Below are positions 1 to 9,113 of a stretch of DNA of 64,000 nucleotides, piece after piece; positions within the stretch are counted from its first letter, which is position 1, and the number at the start of each line of letters is the position of its first letter. A program made the translations under genes and the position numbers. The notes below the pieces were generated by a model. That model saw only the letters and a list, made by a program, of their open reading frames with translations, was not told where the DNA came from and searched no databases. Location of the stretch: the NCBI RefSeq assembly GCF_004345665.1, contig NZ_SLWR01000004.1, positions 434,001 through 498,000 on the forward strand, written 5' to 3'. This stretch comes from Kribbella antiqua. GTDB taxonomy: Bacteria > Actinomycetota > Actinomycetes > Propionibacteriales > Kribbellaceae.

Positions 1-419
1 GCATCGGCGGCGTCGACGTGAAGGTGGAGGAGCACCGCAAGCAGTTCGTCTCGAAGCTGTTCGAGACCGAGCACCCCGTCGTACGCGTGCACCCTGAAAC
101 CGGCGAGCGGTCGCTGGTCCTCGGTCATTTCGTACGGCGCTTCGTCGGCTTCACGAGCGCCGAGACGACGGCGTTGTTCCAGCTGCTGCAGAACCGGATC
201 ACCAACCTCGACAACACCGTCCGCTGGCAGTGGCAGCCCGGAGACCTGGCGATCTGGGACAACCGCGCGACCCAGCACTACGGCGTCGCGGACTACGACG
301 ACCAGCCCCGGCGACTGCACCGGATCACGCTGGCCGGTGACGTCCCGGTGAGCGTCGACGGCGTCCGCAGTACGCCGAGAACCGGCGACGCGAAGCACTT
401 CTCCTCACTTGACAATTGA
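1..419 (+). CDS. TauD/TfdA-family Fe(II)/2-oxoglutarate dioxygenase, C-terminal part
   Basis: The gene enters from the left edge; the frame is open from base 3 and no start is visible. The remaining ~138 residues are the C-terminal half of a TauD/AtsK-type oxygenase. The segment [14 protein letters not shown] carries the distal iron-binding His, and RRLHRIT carries the Arg that holds the 2-oxoglutarate carboxylate. Enzymes of this family oxidise taurine, alkylsulfates or related compounds to release sulfite, sulfate or an aldehyde in the cytoplasm. The substrate cannot be told from this fragment. The stop codon lies inside the first of two direct repeats in front of the tetR gene, so its 3' end and the regulator's control region overlap. 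Confidence 0.85.
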   Translation, partial: IGGVDVKVEEHRKQFVSKLFETEHPVVRVHPETGERSLVLGHFVRRFVGFTSAETTALFQLLQNRITNLDNTVRWQWQPGDLAIWDNRATQHYGVADYDDQPRRLHRITLAGDVPVSVDGVRSTPRTGDAKHFSSLDN

Positions 420-451
420 GGATCATCTGTCCGGCCTCTTGACATTTGAGG
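408..451 (+). promoter_or_regulatory. Two direct repeats in front of tetR, candidate operator
   Basis: CTTGACAATTGAGG (408-421) and CTTGACATTTGAGG (438-451) differ at one base and are exactly 30 bp apart, about three helical turns, ending 22 bp before the tetR start. Same-face spacing suggests regulator binding. Both contain TTGACA, so one could also serve as a -35 box, but no good -10 follows at 17 bp. Binding by the adjacent TetR protein is inference. Confidence 0.5.
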
Positions 452-473
452 CAGAAATGTAAACCCTCAGGGC

Positions 474-1064
474 ATGGACTCGTTCGCCGACCGGACCAAG
501 CGCCGACTGCGTGACGAGCTGCTGGACGCCGCGTACGACGCGATCGTCGCGGGCGGGTACGACGGGCTCCGGATGAATGACGTGGCCCGTCGTACCGGCG
601 TGTCCAGGCAGACCGTCTACAACGAGTTCGGCGACAAGTGGGGCGTGCTGCAGGCGGTCGTCGTACGCGAGACCGAGCGGTTCCTGCTGGACGTGAACGC
701 GGCGCTCGCCGAGCAGTCCGACCCGATCGACGGCCTCCGGGTCGCGGTCGAGCGGGCGCTCACACTCGCCGGGGACAACCCCCTGGTGAAGGCGGCGCTC
801 AGCCAGCCGGGATCTGACCAGGCCAGTCAACTGCTGACCACACGGGGGCAGCAGGTCCTGGAGGTGAGCCACCAGCGCCTGGATGCTCACGTCCGGGAGC
901 ACTGGCCGGAGATCCCACCGGAGGACGCGACCAGCTGCGTCGACGTCGCCTTGCGCGTCGTCCTGAGCCACATCGTCACGCCGGGCCCTCCCCCGGCGGC
1001 TGTGGCCGCGCAGCTGGCTCGCGTCCTCACTCCGTTTCTGTCCAGCTACCGGAGGCAGGTATGA
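474..1064 (+). CDS. TetR-family transcriptional regulator
   Basis: A 196-residue protein with an N-terminal TetR helix-turn-helix at about residues 12-60 ([44 protein letters not shown]) and a variable C-terminal ligand domain. It overlaps the R2lox gene by ATGA, so the two are translationally coupled and probably co-regulated. Direct repeats just upstream are the likely autoregulatory site. The natural ligand is unknown; because its partner is an oxidase that binds long-chain fatty acid, a lipid-like ligand is a reasonable guess but not shown. The start ATG is the first in frame after the repeats. Confidence 0.9.
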   Translation: MDSFADRTKRRLRDELLDAAYDAIVAGGYDGLRMNDVARRTGVSRQTVYNEFGDKWGVLQAVVVRETERFLLDVNAALAEQSDPIDGLRVAVERALTLAGDNPLVKAALSQPGSDQASQLLTTRGQQVLEVSHQRLDAHVREHWPEIPPEDATSCVDVALRVVLSHIVTPGPPPAAVAAQLARVLTPFLSSYRRQV

Positions 1065-2011
1065 CCAATCCTCTTCACCGGCAGGGTTTCAGCTCGCTGA
1101 AGTCCGGCGGGCTCAACTGGGATGCACTGCCCCTGCGGCTCTTCGACAAGGGCAACCGCAAGTTCTGGAATCCGCGGGACGTCGACTTCAGCCAGGACGC
1201 GAAGGACTGGCAGGAGCTCAGCGACAACGACAAGGACAACGCGTTGCTGCTGTGTTCCCAGTTCATCGCCGGCGAGGAGGCGGTGACTGAGGATCTGCAG
1301 CCGTTCCTGCAGGCGATGGCGGCCGAGGGGCGGTTCGGCGACGAGATGTACCTGACCCAGTTCTGCTTCGAGGAGGCCAAGCACACCGCGGTCTTCCGGC
1401 TCTGGCTGGACGCGGTCGGCGTGACCGAGGATCTGCACCACTACGTCGAGCACAACCCGGGCTACCGCGCGATCTTCTACGAGGCCCTGCCGGTCGCGCT
1501 GAAGTCGCTGGCCGACGACCCGTCGCCTGCCAACCAGGTCCGCGCCTCCGTCACCTACAACCACGTCGTGGAAGGCACTCTGGCCCTCACCGGCTACCAC
1601 GCGTGGAACCTGCTGTGTACGTCGCGCGGCGTACTGCCCGGCATGCAGGAACTGATCCGCCGCATCGGCGACGACGAACGCCGGCACATGGCCTGGGGCA
1701 CCTTCACCTGCCGCCGCCACGTCGCCGCGGACGAGTCCAACTGGCAGGTCGTCACCGACACGATGGAGGAACTCCTCCCACACGCCCTCACCCAGATCCA
1801 GTGGGCCCTCGAGCACTCCCCCGAGATCCCGCCGGAGATCGACCCGACCGCGCTGATGACGTACGCGGGCGACCGCGCCACCCGCCGCCTCGGCGCGATC
1901 GAGTCCGCGGTCGGCGCCGACGTCGCGGAGATCGACCTCGACTACTCCCCGGAAACGCTCGAGGACGTCTTCGGCGACGAGGATTCAGCGGCTTTGGCGG
2001 CGGTTCGCTAG
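1061..2011 (+). CDS. R2-like ligand-binding oxidase (R2lox)
   Basis: A 316-residue ferritin-like protein close in length to the 314-residue M. tuberculosis R2lox Rv0233. With an offset of four residues all active-site positions known in that protein are present: metal ligands E72, E105, H108, E171, E206 and H209, and the Val75/Tyr166 pair that forms the ether cross-link next to the Mn/Fe centre. R2lox proteins bind a long-chain fatty acid and are thought to do two-electron oxidations; they are not ribonucleotide reductase subunits. Start ATG overlaps the tetR stop (ATGA). Its last 27 bp overlap the convergent MFS gene. Metal type and reaction are inferred from the family. Confidence 0.92.
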   Translation: MTNPLHRQGFSSLKSGGLNWDALPLRLFDKGNRKFWNPRDVDFSQDAKDWQELSDNDKDNALLLCSQFIAGEEAVTEDLQPFLQAMAAEGRFGDEMYLTQFCFEEAKHTAVFRLWLDAVGVTEDLHHYVEHNPGYRAIFYEALPVALKSLADDPSPANQVRASVTYNHVVEGTLALTGYHAWNLLCTSRGVLPGMQELIRRIGDDERRHMAWGTFTCRRHVAADESNWQVVTDTMEELLPHALTQIQWALEHSPEIPPEIDPTALMTYAGDRATRRLGAIESAVGADVAEIDLDYSPETLEDVFGDEDSAALAAVR

Positions 2012-3154
2012 TACGACGAACAGGGCCGCTGCGGCCAGGATTGCCGGGAGCCAGGTGACGGTCGTCGTACCGAGGTGGTCGGCGACCTGACCACCTGCGA
2101 ACGCACCCAGTGCGATCGAGCCGTTGTAGACGCCAACGAGTACGGCGGACGACGCTTCGGCTGCATTCGGTGCTGCGGCGTGGCCCCAGGCTTGAGTGCT
2201 GACGCTCGTACCGCCGTGGGCGAAACCCCAGGCCAGCAAGAGGATGAGGGCTCCGGCGAGGGTCGTGCCGACGAACGGCATCAGTACGGCGACCGCCGCA
2301 ATGCCAGCCGCGATCATGCCGATCGCACGGGCCGGACGGAGCGAGCCGGCGACGAAGTTTCCGATGATGCCGGCCACGCCGTACGCGAGCAGAAGGGTCC
2401 CGATCAGGGCCGGGGTGATGCCGGCCTGCTTCTCTAGCAGCGGGCGGACGTAGGTGTACGCCGCGAAATGGCCGGTGACGAGCAGTGCCACCAAGAGCAG
2501 GCCGACGCGCAGTTGCCTGAGCTTCAGCACCTCGGTGACGTCACTCAGGCGGACTGCCTTCTCCGCGGCCAAAGGGGGAAGGAAGAAAGCGAGAGCGATG
2601 ACTAACGCGCCGGACAGCAGGCCGACCGCGACAAAGGCCCAGCGCCAGCCGACCAGCTCGCCGACGTAGGCACCGGCTGGAATCCCAAGCACAGAAGCGA
2701 TTCCGATGCCGCTGAAGATGAGCGACGTCGCCGGGCCGGCCGCATGCTCGGGTACGACGCGCCGCGCCAAGCCGATCGTCAGCAGCCAGACGCCGCCGAT
2801 CGAAATGCCGGCGAGAACCCGGGCGATCATCAGCACCACGACGTTCGGCGCGGCAGCCGCTAGCAGCGCGGCCGCGGCGAGCAGCACCATCAGGCCGACC
2901 ATGACGATGCGACGGTCGAGCTTGCCCAGCACCAACGGCAGGACCGGCGCAGCGAGGGCGGAAACGATACCTGTGACTGTCAGGCTCAGACCGGCGATTC
3001 CCTCGCTGATATTCAGCGAGGACCCCATCGGCGTGAGCAACCCGACCGGCAGCATCTCGGCAGTGACCACAGTGAAAACGGTTGCTGCCATCGCAATCGG
3101 TGCCGCCCAGCTTTGGGTGCTCGGTGCCGCCTGGTCGGCGCAAATCGTTGTCAT
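1985..3154 (-). CDS. MFS transporter, DHA1-type drug/sugar exporter
   Basis: A 389-residue, Leu/Ala/Val-rich protein with about twelve membrane helices. Residues around 78-84 (LGKLDRR) fit the MFS loop between helices 2 and 3, and the protein resembles the AraJ/Cmx group of proton-driven exporters. It is transcribed away from the LysR gene, with a perfect palindrome in the 96-bp shared promoter region, so the LysR protein is the likely regulator. The 3' end overlaps R2lox by 27 bp on the opposite strand. The substrate is unknown. Confidence 0.9.
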   Translation of the reverse strand: MTTICADQAAPSTQSWAAPIAMAATVFTVVTAEMLPVGLLTPMGSSLNISEGIAGLSLTVTGIVSALAAPVLPLVLGKLDRRIVMVGLMVLLAAAALLAAAAPNVVVLMIARVLAGISIGGVWLLTIGLARRVVPEHAAGPATSLIFSGIGIASVLGIPAGAYVGELVGWRWAFVAVGLLSGALVIALAFFLPPLAAEKAVRLSDVTEVLKLRQLRVGLLLVALLVTGHFAAYTYVRPLLEKQAGITPALIGTLLLAYGVAGIIGNFVAGSLRPARAIGMIAAGIAAVAVLMPFVGTTLAGALILLLAWGFAHGGTSVSTQAWGHAAAPNAAEASSAVLVGVYNGSIALGAFAGGQVADHLGTTTVTWLPAILAAAALFVVLANRRQSR

Positions 3155-3211
3155 ACTTCAAGACTTCGGCCACCCAGGGATGCGGAACAACGGCGATGTG
3201 GTCATGCTTGT

Positions 3212-3226
3212 ATTAGCTGAGCTAAT
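3212..3226. promoter_or_regulatory. LysR-type operator palindrome
   Basis: ATTAGCT-G-AGCTAAT is a perfect 7-bp inverted repeat around one base and contains the T-N11-A pattern of LysR boxes. It lies between the divergent MFS (start 3154) and LysR (start 3251) genes, an A/T-rich island in G/C-rich surroundings. Confidence 0.65.
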
Positions 3227-3250
3227 CGATCTTTCGAGGAGGTTCGCGCC

Positions 3251-4141
3251 GTGGCTGTCGAAGTCCGCGAGCTGGAGTGCTTCCTGGTGCTCGCCGACGA
3301 ACTCCACTTCGGCCGTACGGCGGAACGCCTCTACCTGTCGCAAAGTCGCGTCAGCCAGCTGCTGCAGTCGCTGGAACGCCGGATCGGCGGCACGCTGGTC
3401 GAACGCACCAGCCGACGGGTTGCGTTGACCCCGCTCGGCAAGGAGTTCCTGACCTCGCTGCGACCGGCGTACGCCGCTCTCGAGCGTGTGGTCGAGAATG
3501 CCCGTGAATGCGCCACCTCTGTCAAGGGGAGGCTGCGGATCGGCTTCCAGGGTTCGGCGAACGACATCGTGCTGGCCGCGGTGTCGGAGTTCCAGAAAGA
3601 GAATCCGAACTGCCTGATCGACGTCGCCGAACTGCCGCTGAACGACCCCTTCGGCGCCGTGCGACGGGGCGACATCGACGCGGCGGTCGTCATGCTGCCG
3701 GTCGCCGAGGACGATCTCGTGCTCGGGCCGGTCTTCTCCCAGCAGCAGCAAACGTTGACGGTCTGCGCCAAGCACCGGCTGGCCGGCCGCGATTCCATCG
3801 ACGCCGAAGACCTGGCCGGCGAGGTCCTGATCGCGATCTCGGGTCCAGCTCCCGGCTACTGGCGCCAGGCGCAGGCGCCGACGCAGACACCGCGCGGCGC
3901 ATTGATCCACCGCGGCCCTGAAGTCCGCACTCTCCAGGAAGGTCTGTCGCTGATCGCCGCCAACCGTGGCGGCATGCTGGTCTGCCGCCCCACCGCCGAG
4001 AACAGCAAGTGGGCCGGCGTCGTCAACATCCCCATCACCGGCCTGCCCGACTCGACCCTCGGCCTCATCTGGCGCCGCGGCGAAGACACCCCAGCCCTCA
4101 AAGCCTTCGCAACCCTCATCGACCCTGCTCCAATTGGATGA
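3251..4141 (+). CDS. LysR-family transcriptional regulator
   Basis: A 296-residue LTTR: winged HTH at residues 1-60 (ELECFLVLADELHFGRTAERL and VSQLLQSLERRIGGTLVERT), then a two-lobed periplasmic-binding-like effector domain from about residue 90. The GTG start is chosen because GAGGAGG sits 8 bp upstream and the HTH begins directly after. It is divergent from the MFS exporter, with the palindrome between them, and it overlaps the next gene by ATGA. Probably a local activator of the exporter; its inducer is unknown. Confidence 0.9.
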   Translation: MAVEVRELECFLVLADELHFGRTAERLYLSQSRVSQLLQSLERRIGGTLVERTSRRVALTPLGKEFLTSLRPAYAALERVVENARECATSVKGRLRIGFQGSANDIVLAAVSEFQKENPNCLIDVAELPLNDPFGAVRRGDIDAAVVMLPVAEDDLVLGPVFSQQQQTLTVCAKHRLAGRDSIDAEDLAGEVLIAISGPAPGYWRQAQAPTQTPRGALIHRGPEVRTLQEGLSLIAANRGGMLVCRPTAENSKWAGVVNIPITGLPDSTLGLIWRRGEDTPALKAFATLIDPAPIG

Positions 4142-4482
4142 TGGCTACTTGGGAGGATGTGGGCCGGATCGCGCTGGGGCTTCCCGATGCGACGATCGGC
4201 CAGGCACACGAGGGCTCGCCGGCGTACGACGTGGCCGGGAAGCAGTTCGCCCGGCTGCGGTGGGACGAGGGCCGCGAGATCATGCAGTTCTGGGCCGGAG
4301 ATGCCCGGGAAGCCTTGGTGAACAGCAATCCGAACGCCTACTGGGTGGTGAAGGCCTTCCCGTCCGCGCTGTTCGCCTGGCTCGACCAGGTCGACCCGGA
4401 GGAACTGCACGAGATCGTCACCGACTCATGGCGGGTACGAGCCCCGCAACGCCTACTCAAGGCCAACCCTGACCTCAGCTGA
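4138..4482 (+). CDS. MmcQ/YjbR-family protein
   Basis: A 114-residue protein of the YjbR fold (double-wing, CyaY-like). Typical elements are TWEDVGRIALGLPDATIGQ near the N terminus, the Ser/Gly turn before VAGKQFARLRWDEG, and the C-terminal WRVRAPQRLLKAN. Members are often labelled DNA-binding, but no clear biochemical role is established. Start ATG 4138 overlaps the LysR stop as ATGA; a second ATG follows at once at 4141. Coupling to the regulator suggests co-expression only. Confidence 0.85.
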   Translation: MMATWEDVGRIALGLPDATIGQAHEGSPAYDVAGKQFARLRWDEGREIMQFWAGDAREALVNSNPNAYWVVKAFPSALFAWLDQVDPEELHEIVTDSWRVRAPQRLLKANPDLS

Positions 4483-4533
4483 ACCTTTGCGGACTCCGCG
4501 GTTCCGGAGGAAACAAGGGGTGGACGGCAAGCA

Positions 4534-6075
4534 ATGTCACGACCAACTCTCCGTCATATCGGTCGCGGAGAGTGGCTGGCCGGTTACATTGGTGCCGAGA
4601 GGTGTGAGGCGATGGGCCGTTCCCTGGAAGGTCAGGCCCGCAGCGACCGGCCGCCCGGACGTACCGCGGAGGCGGCTCAACGGACCGCTGCGGTGGAAGA
4701 ACGCGTCCGGGCCCTGGGCAACATCCTCGCCGACGCACTGGCGATCGATGTCGACGGCACCGATCTGCAGACCCTGAAACGGGCGCCCCGGCGGGCCCCA
4801 CCGACGGGCTCACCGGCCGATCTCGAACCGCATCCCGGACCGGTCTGGGATGCGTTCGTGCCTCACCCGCCAGGTCCCCTTCGCTGGTGGGGCACCGAAC
4901 GCCGGTACGCGCGCCGCCTGGCCGAGGCTGAGGACCGGTTCGCCGAGGCGATCGAACGACACCAGGCCGCCGAGGAGAACCGGCGCGAGCGGCTGGCTCG
5001 CGCGCAGCGGGACCAGGCCGAGCAACAACGCCGGCTCGACGAGGCGACCGCTGAGCAGCACGCCCGGATCGACGCGTACGAGCGCGCTGTGCGAGCGCGC
5101 GACCGGCTGGCCGTCAGCCGGTACTTCCAAAAGGCGCTGGACCGGGTGGCCGAACCACTCGACGCCCCCCGGCGCCGGCGCGTCGGATATGTCCCCGAGT
5201 CAACTCTCCTGGCCGTCGAGTGGGATCTCCCGGACGTGGCCGTCGTACCGGCGGAATCGTCGTACCGGTATGACCGTGAACGGGACGCGGTAGTCGGGGT
5301 GCCGCGGCCTGCGCAGGAGCTGCGGCGGCTCTATCAGCAACTCGTTGCTCAGCTGGCGTTGCGGGCGTTGCACTTGATCTTCGGTAGCGACCGGTACGGC
5401 GTGGTGGACACGGTGGTGTTCAACGGGATGGTCGAGTCCGTGGACCTGCCGACCGGGCAGACCGTGCGGCCGTGCCTGATCACGCTGCGGGCGACGCGGG
5501 AGCAGTTCCAGGCGCTGGTGCTGGACCAACTGGATCCTGTCGCGTGCGTGCGGCACTACTTCGCCGCTGAGGTCTCACGCCATCCGGAGGAGTTGCAGCC
5601 GGTCGAGCCGGTGCTGGAGTTCGACCTGGCGGACCCGCGGACGATCGAGCCGGTCGACGTACTGAGCGAGATCGACAGCCGGCCCAATCTCCTCGAGTTG
5701 AGTCCCGAGTCCTTCGAACACCTTGTCCACAACCTGCTGACCCGGATGGGGCTGGAGACGCGGTTGTTCCGGCGTGGTGGAGATGGCGGGATCGACTGTG
5801 TCGCGTACGACCCTCGGCCGATCACCGGCGGCAAGTTCGTCGTACAGGCCAAACTCTGGACCCGTACCGTCCCACCCTCGGCCGTCCGCGACCTCTTCGG
5901 CACCGTCGTCGACGCCGGCGCCACCAAGGGCATCCTCATCACCACCAGCGGCTTCGGCCCTTCCAGCTACCAATTCGCCACCGGCAAACCCCTCCAACTC
6001 ATCGACGGCACCGCCTTGCTGGCGCTCTGCCACCTCCACAACATCCCCGCCCGAATAATCCCCCGAGCCAGCTAA
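4534..6075 (+). CDS. Solitary Mrr-type restriction endonuclease with coiled coil
   Basis: A 513-residue protein. Residues about 115-200 are rich in Glu, Arg, Ala and Gln and should form a long coiled coil; the middle is unassigned; the last ~120 residues are an Mrr_cat nuclease domain. The PD-(D/E)xK core is visible as GGDGGID with D421 and the Q-x-K strand FVVQAK with Q438 and K440, so it looks active. Mrr-like enzymes cleave modified or foreign DNA in the cytoplasm. There is no methylase or specificity subunit beside it. The start is uncertain: ATG 4534 has GGAGGA too far upstream, and ATG 4612, after GAGGTGTGAGGCG, is an alternative that drops 26 residues. Confidence 0.85.
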   Translation: MSRPTLRHIGRGEWLAGYIGAERCEAMGRSLEGQARSDRPPGRTAEAAQRTAAVEERVRALGNILADALAIDVDGTDLQTLKRAPRRAPPTGSPADLEPHPGPVWDAFVPHPPGPLRWWGTERRYARRLAEAEDRFAEAIERHQAAEENRRERLARAQRDQAEQQRRLDEATAEQHARIDAYERAVRARDRLAVSRYFQKALDRVAEPLDAPRRRRVGYVPESTLLAVEWDLPDVAVVPAESSYRYDRERDAVVGVPRPAQELRRLYQQLVAQLALRALHLIFGSDRYGVVDTVVFNGMVESVDLPTGQTVRPCLITLRATREQFQALVLDQLDPVACVRHYFAAEVSRHPEELQPVEPVLEFDLADPRTIEPVDVLSEIDSRPNLLELSPESFEHLVHNLLTRMGLETRLFRRGGDGGIDCVAYDPRPITGGKFVVQAKLWTRTVPPSAVRDLFGTVVDAGATKGILITTSGFGPSSYQFATGKPLQLIDGTALLALCHLHNIPARIIPRAS

Positions 6076-6538
6076 CCCACGCCGGTTCCGCGATAGCACG
6101 TGGGGACCTCGAACACCCTCTGGCGACTGCGGACACCGCACCAGATGTCCGAGCTCCCCGTTTAGTGTCCGAGGATCCAGAGAACCCGCCCGAATCCCGC
6201 CATCCGGACAATGCCAGCCACATCCCGGACTCAGCGGCTGTTTCGCTCGCTCGATAGCGGCTTCTTTCAGGGATAGCCCTTTATTAACCGCCACCGATCA
6301 AACAACCCGCTATCGGGCTAGCCGGAAGGCGAAATCACCTCCGGCAAGGGCATCCACCTCCCGCTCAACGCGAACCGCCCGGCCCCGGGCAAGCTCCGGG
6401 CCGCGACCATCCCCGCCCCATCACCGGATCCACCTCTGGCACGCGACCACTCGGGTGAGCTGCTCCGGGCATAGCTGCGTCCCACCCCGACCAGCAAACT
6501 TCCGCAGCCCGGAGCCGCGCTCCCAGCCAACCGTGGCA
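6076..6538. other. Intergenic region without convincing gene
   Basis: About 460 bp between the convergent Mrr-type and propeller genes. The part near 6230-6330 is A/T-richer than its surroundings (for example CCCTTTATTAACC). On the minus strand it reads as a stretch beginning VNKGLSLKEAAIERAKQ that could be a remnant of a lost gene, but the frame has no supported gene around it. No tRNA, terminator with a T tract or repeat array is seen. Confidence 0.5.
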
Positions 6539-7471
6539 TCAGCTCAGCGGCGACTCATACACCAGGATCTGCGTGCCACCGGCATCTTCCCCGTCGTCAG
6601 GGGCCGTGAAGAGGCGGAGCTTCGTGGGGGTGGTTTCGAGGGCTACGGGGTTGCGGGTGGCGTTGTGGCCGGTTGTCGAGAAGTACGGGAAGGGGATCTC
6701 GTGGAGGATGCGGTTGTCGCGGAGGTCCAGAAGCGCGAGACCGCCTAGGTCGTAGGAGCCGCCAGTCGCCGTCGGCAACGTGGTGACGCCGCCGCAGAGT
6801 TGCTTGCCGCGGCCGGCGTAATCGCAGTCCTGGTAGTCGAGGATGTGGCTCTCGTTGGCGGACGCATCCAGCTGACGCCCCGTGGCGGTCCATTCGTACA
6901 GCGTGCGCGATCCCCAGCTGACACCGTGCACCTTCCCGGTGGTGCGATCGCGAACCACTCCGCCGACATGGTCCTTCACCCGGAACCGCTCGGTGACGCG
7001 GTAGGTCTTCGGGTCGACCGTGTAGACGATCGCGCGCGAGTTCGGCCGGTACTCCGCGACCGGCACCCACACGTTCTGGCCGTCGAAATCGATACCACCC
7101 GGGTGGTACGCCGTACCTTCGCCGAGCCGGATGTCCTTCTTCAGATTCCCCTGCCGATCCAGCACGAACAGGTGACCGACGCCCTTGCCCGGACTGCGGT
7201 CGTACCCGTCCACCGGCTGCGGGTACTTCACCGGCGCCTCGGTCACCTCCACGCTGGACAGGAAGATCAGGTCACCCACCAGCGCGAACCCTTGCGGGTG
7301 GTACGTCGGGAACTTCAACGGAATACGTTCCACCTGCGTCCACGCCGTACTACGTGTCGTCGCCTCGAACGCCCGGGCGACGCGGGAATCGTCCCCGGCG
7401 GCATCAGCGGTGGTCAGCCCGGTCAGCAGCAAGCCGGCGAGCACGGTCGCGGTCAAAGTCCTTCTGCGCAT
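6539..7471 (-). CDS. Secreted propeller-like protein, DUF6454-type
   Basis: A 310-residue exported protein. Start ATG 7471 gives a clean Sec signal peptide, MRRRTLTATVLAGLLLTGLTT followed by ADAAG, with cleavage near residue 25. The mature part has repeated beta-blade-like phrases such as YHPQGFALVGDLIFLSSVE, HPGGIDFDGQNVWVPVAEYR and NPVALETTPTKLRLFTAPDDG, as in secreted glutamine-cyclotransferase-like or strictosidine-synthase-like propellers. It matches my memory of the DUF6454 family, which has no assigned function. It is divergent from the SIMPL gene, 68 bp away, and could share a promoter region with it. Longer upstream reading frames have no coding character. Confidence 0.8.
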   Translation of the reverse strand: MRRRTLTATVLAGLLLTGLTTADAAGDDSRVARAFEATTRSTAWTQVERIPLKFPTYHPQGFALVGDLIFLSSVEVTEAPVKYPQPVDGYDRSPGKGVGHLFVLDRQGNLKKDIRLGEGTAYHPGGIDFDGQNVWVPVAEYRPNSRAIVYTVDPKTYRVTERFRVKDHVGGVVRDRTTGKVHGVSWGSRTLYEWTATGRQLDASANESHILDYQDCDYAGRGKQLCGGVTTLPTATGGSYDLGGLALLDLRDNRILHEIPFPYFSTTGHNATRNPVALETTPTKLRLFTAPDDGEDAGGTQILVYESPLS

Positions 7472-7539
7472 GGCCCCATAGTCTGCGACGACTCGGTGAA
7501 GGTCCGGCGGACACCACATGAAGGTGTCAGACTCTCTGC

Positions 7540-8154
7540 ATGGACACAGGGGTGAGTGTTGTCGGGTCAGGCCAGGTAGGTGCGGCTCCAGACGTACTGC
7601 GGATGAGGTTGAGCGTCGAGCACGATGCGGCGGACGTCTCCGCCGCGGTGGCCAAGGTGGCTGAGCGCACGGACGCGGCGATCGCAGCGCTCCGGGGACA
7701 GGGCGTGGAAGCCTCCGCAATCGAGACCAGCGCAGTGAACGTTTTCCGCGACTACACCGAGCCGGGCGCCCCCATTCGTTACCGCGCCTCGCACGCCCTG
7801 ACCGTGACGACCAAGGACCTGAGCGGCTTCGGCCGGTTGCTGACCGCCGCCGTCGGTGCCGCGGGCAACAGTCTCGGCCTGGACAACCTGCAGTTCGACA
7901 TCGAGGACAAGAGCGAACTGCTGACTCGGGCCCGCGAGCTCGCCTTCCAGCAGGCCCGCACCAAGGCGGCTGAGCTCGCCGCGCTGGCCGGCTACTCACT
8001 CGGCTCGGTGAGCTCGATCTCGGAGACGTACGGCGCCGTCCCGATCCGGGCGTTCGAGGCCAGCGCCAAGCGCACGCCCGGCATGGCCATCAACATCAGC
8101 CCCGGCGAACACACCGTCGAGGTGTCGCTCGAGGTGCACTTCTCCTGGGCTTGA
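7540..8154 (+). CDS. SIMPL (DUF541) domain protein
   Basis: A 204-residue protein of the SIMPL family. The N terminus MDTGVSVVGSGQVGAAPDVLRMRLSV and the helix KVAERTDAAIAALRGQGVEASAI followed by TSAVNVFRDY are typical. Family members such as E. coli YggE are periplasmic and linked to oxidative stress, and bacterial SIMPL proteins can form ring assemblies. This one has no signal peptide from ATG 7540, so a cytoplasmic location is likely, unless a start further upstream was missed. Stands alone, followed by a lipoprotein gene 128 bp later. Confidence 0.88.
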   Translation: MDTGVSVVGSGQVGAAPDVLRMRLSVEHDAADVSAAVAKVAERTDAAIAALRGQGVEASAIETSAVNVFRDYTEPGAPIRYRASHALTVTTKDLSGFGRLLTAAVGAAGNSLGLDNLQFDIEDKSELLTRARELAFQQARTKAAELAALAGYSLGSVSSISETYGAVPIRAFEASAKRTPGMAINISPGEHTVEVSLEVHFSWA

Positions 8155-8282
8155 TCTCAGGTCTAGGTCGGTTTCCGGAAGCCTCTCGCCACCGGTGGCC
8201 GCCGTCTGTATTCTCCTCGCAGATGCGCCGGGGGATGCCGGGTCGGCATCCATCTGTAAATTCCGGACCCGGAGGCCTTCCC

Positions 8283-9044
8283 GTGCGCGTCAAACGATCC
8301 TTGGTGTCCGCCGTTCTGGCGGCCGGACTAGCCCTCTCCCTCGTCGCCTGCAACGGTGACTCCAAGCCGGACAGCGCATCCACTCCGAGCGCGACCCCGA
8401 CGCCCACCCCGACCGCTTCGAGTACGACGCCAACGGTGGCACCCACCACCCCCGCGGCCCCGAAGCCGCGCACCAAGGCAGAGCTCACCAAGGCGCTGCT
8501 CGGGCTGTCCGACATGCCTTCCGGGTTCGCCGTCGACGACTCCGGCGACGGCGAGGACGACGGCAGCGGGATCTCCTCGACCGACAGCCGGTGCAAGGAG
8601 GTCGTGAAGCTGTTCAACGCGGACACCGCGCCGGGCTCCATCGCGACCGCGGGTGTGGTCTTCAGCGGCGGCGAGTCCGGCCCCTTCGTCCAGGAGGATC
8701 TGGACGCGCTGCCCTCGGCGGCAGCGGCCACGGCGCTGGTGAACCGGGCCAAGGCCGCGATCCGCTCCTGCAAGAAGGTCAGGCTGACCCTGACCGGTGC
8801 CGGCACGTCACCGGCACGGATCAGCGAGATCTCCACCCCGAAGGCGGGCACTGCCCGGGTCGGTGTCCGCTTCGCCGCGACCAGCGGTCCACTCGAGGGG
8901 TTCCAGGTCACCTTCGTCATCGCCGCGCTCGGCGACGTCGTCCTCGGCATGTCTTTCGACGACCCGTCTCTCATCGGGGATGGTGTCACTCTGGCCGCCG
9001 CAAAGGCCAACCGGACGCTCGGTACCGCCAAGGCCGGTACCTGA
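8283..9044 (+). CDS. Lipoprotein of unknown function
   Basis: A 253-residue lipoprotein. GTG 8283 is chosen because GGAGG lies 8 bp upstream and a lipoprotein signal follows at once: KRSLVSAVLAAGLALSLVAC with the lipobox LVAC. After the Cys comes a Ser/Thr/Pro-rich linker of about 45 residues, then one folded domain with a Cys pair (SRCKEV and IRSCKKV) likely to form a disulfide. The domain resembles extracellular sensor-like domains of PknH type, but I cannot assign it firmly. Expected on the outer face of the membrane. The upstream frame back to 8151 is not needed. Confidence 0.78.
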   Translation: MRVKRSLVSAVLAAGLALSLVACNGDSKPDSASTPSATPTPTPTASSTTPTVAPTTPAAPKPRTKAELTKALLGLSDMPSGFAVDDSGDGEDDGSGISSTDSRCKEVVKLFNADTAPGSIATAGVVFSGGESGPFVQEDLDALPSAAAATALVNRAKAAIRSCKKVRLTLTGAGTSPARISEISTPKAGTARVGVRFAATSGPLEGFQVTFVIAALGDVVLGMSFDDPSLIGDGVTLAAAKANRTLGTAKAGT

Positions 9045-9113
9045 GGCATGTGAAAGGGGTCTCGTCGTGGTGACAGGGGTTGCGTTGTCCCCGGCGTCGT
9101 AGAGACTTCTCTC

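Noticed and set aside
5575..6294. Minus-strand 239-codon frame over the end of the Mrr-type gene
   Set aside because: It mirrors the third-position G/C bias of the real gene on the other strand, has no SD, and lacks any domain.
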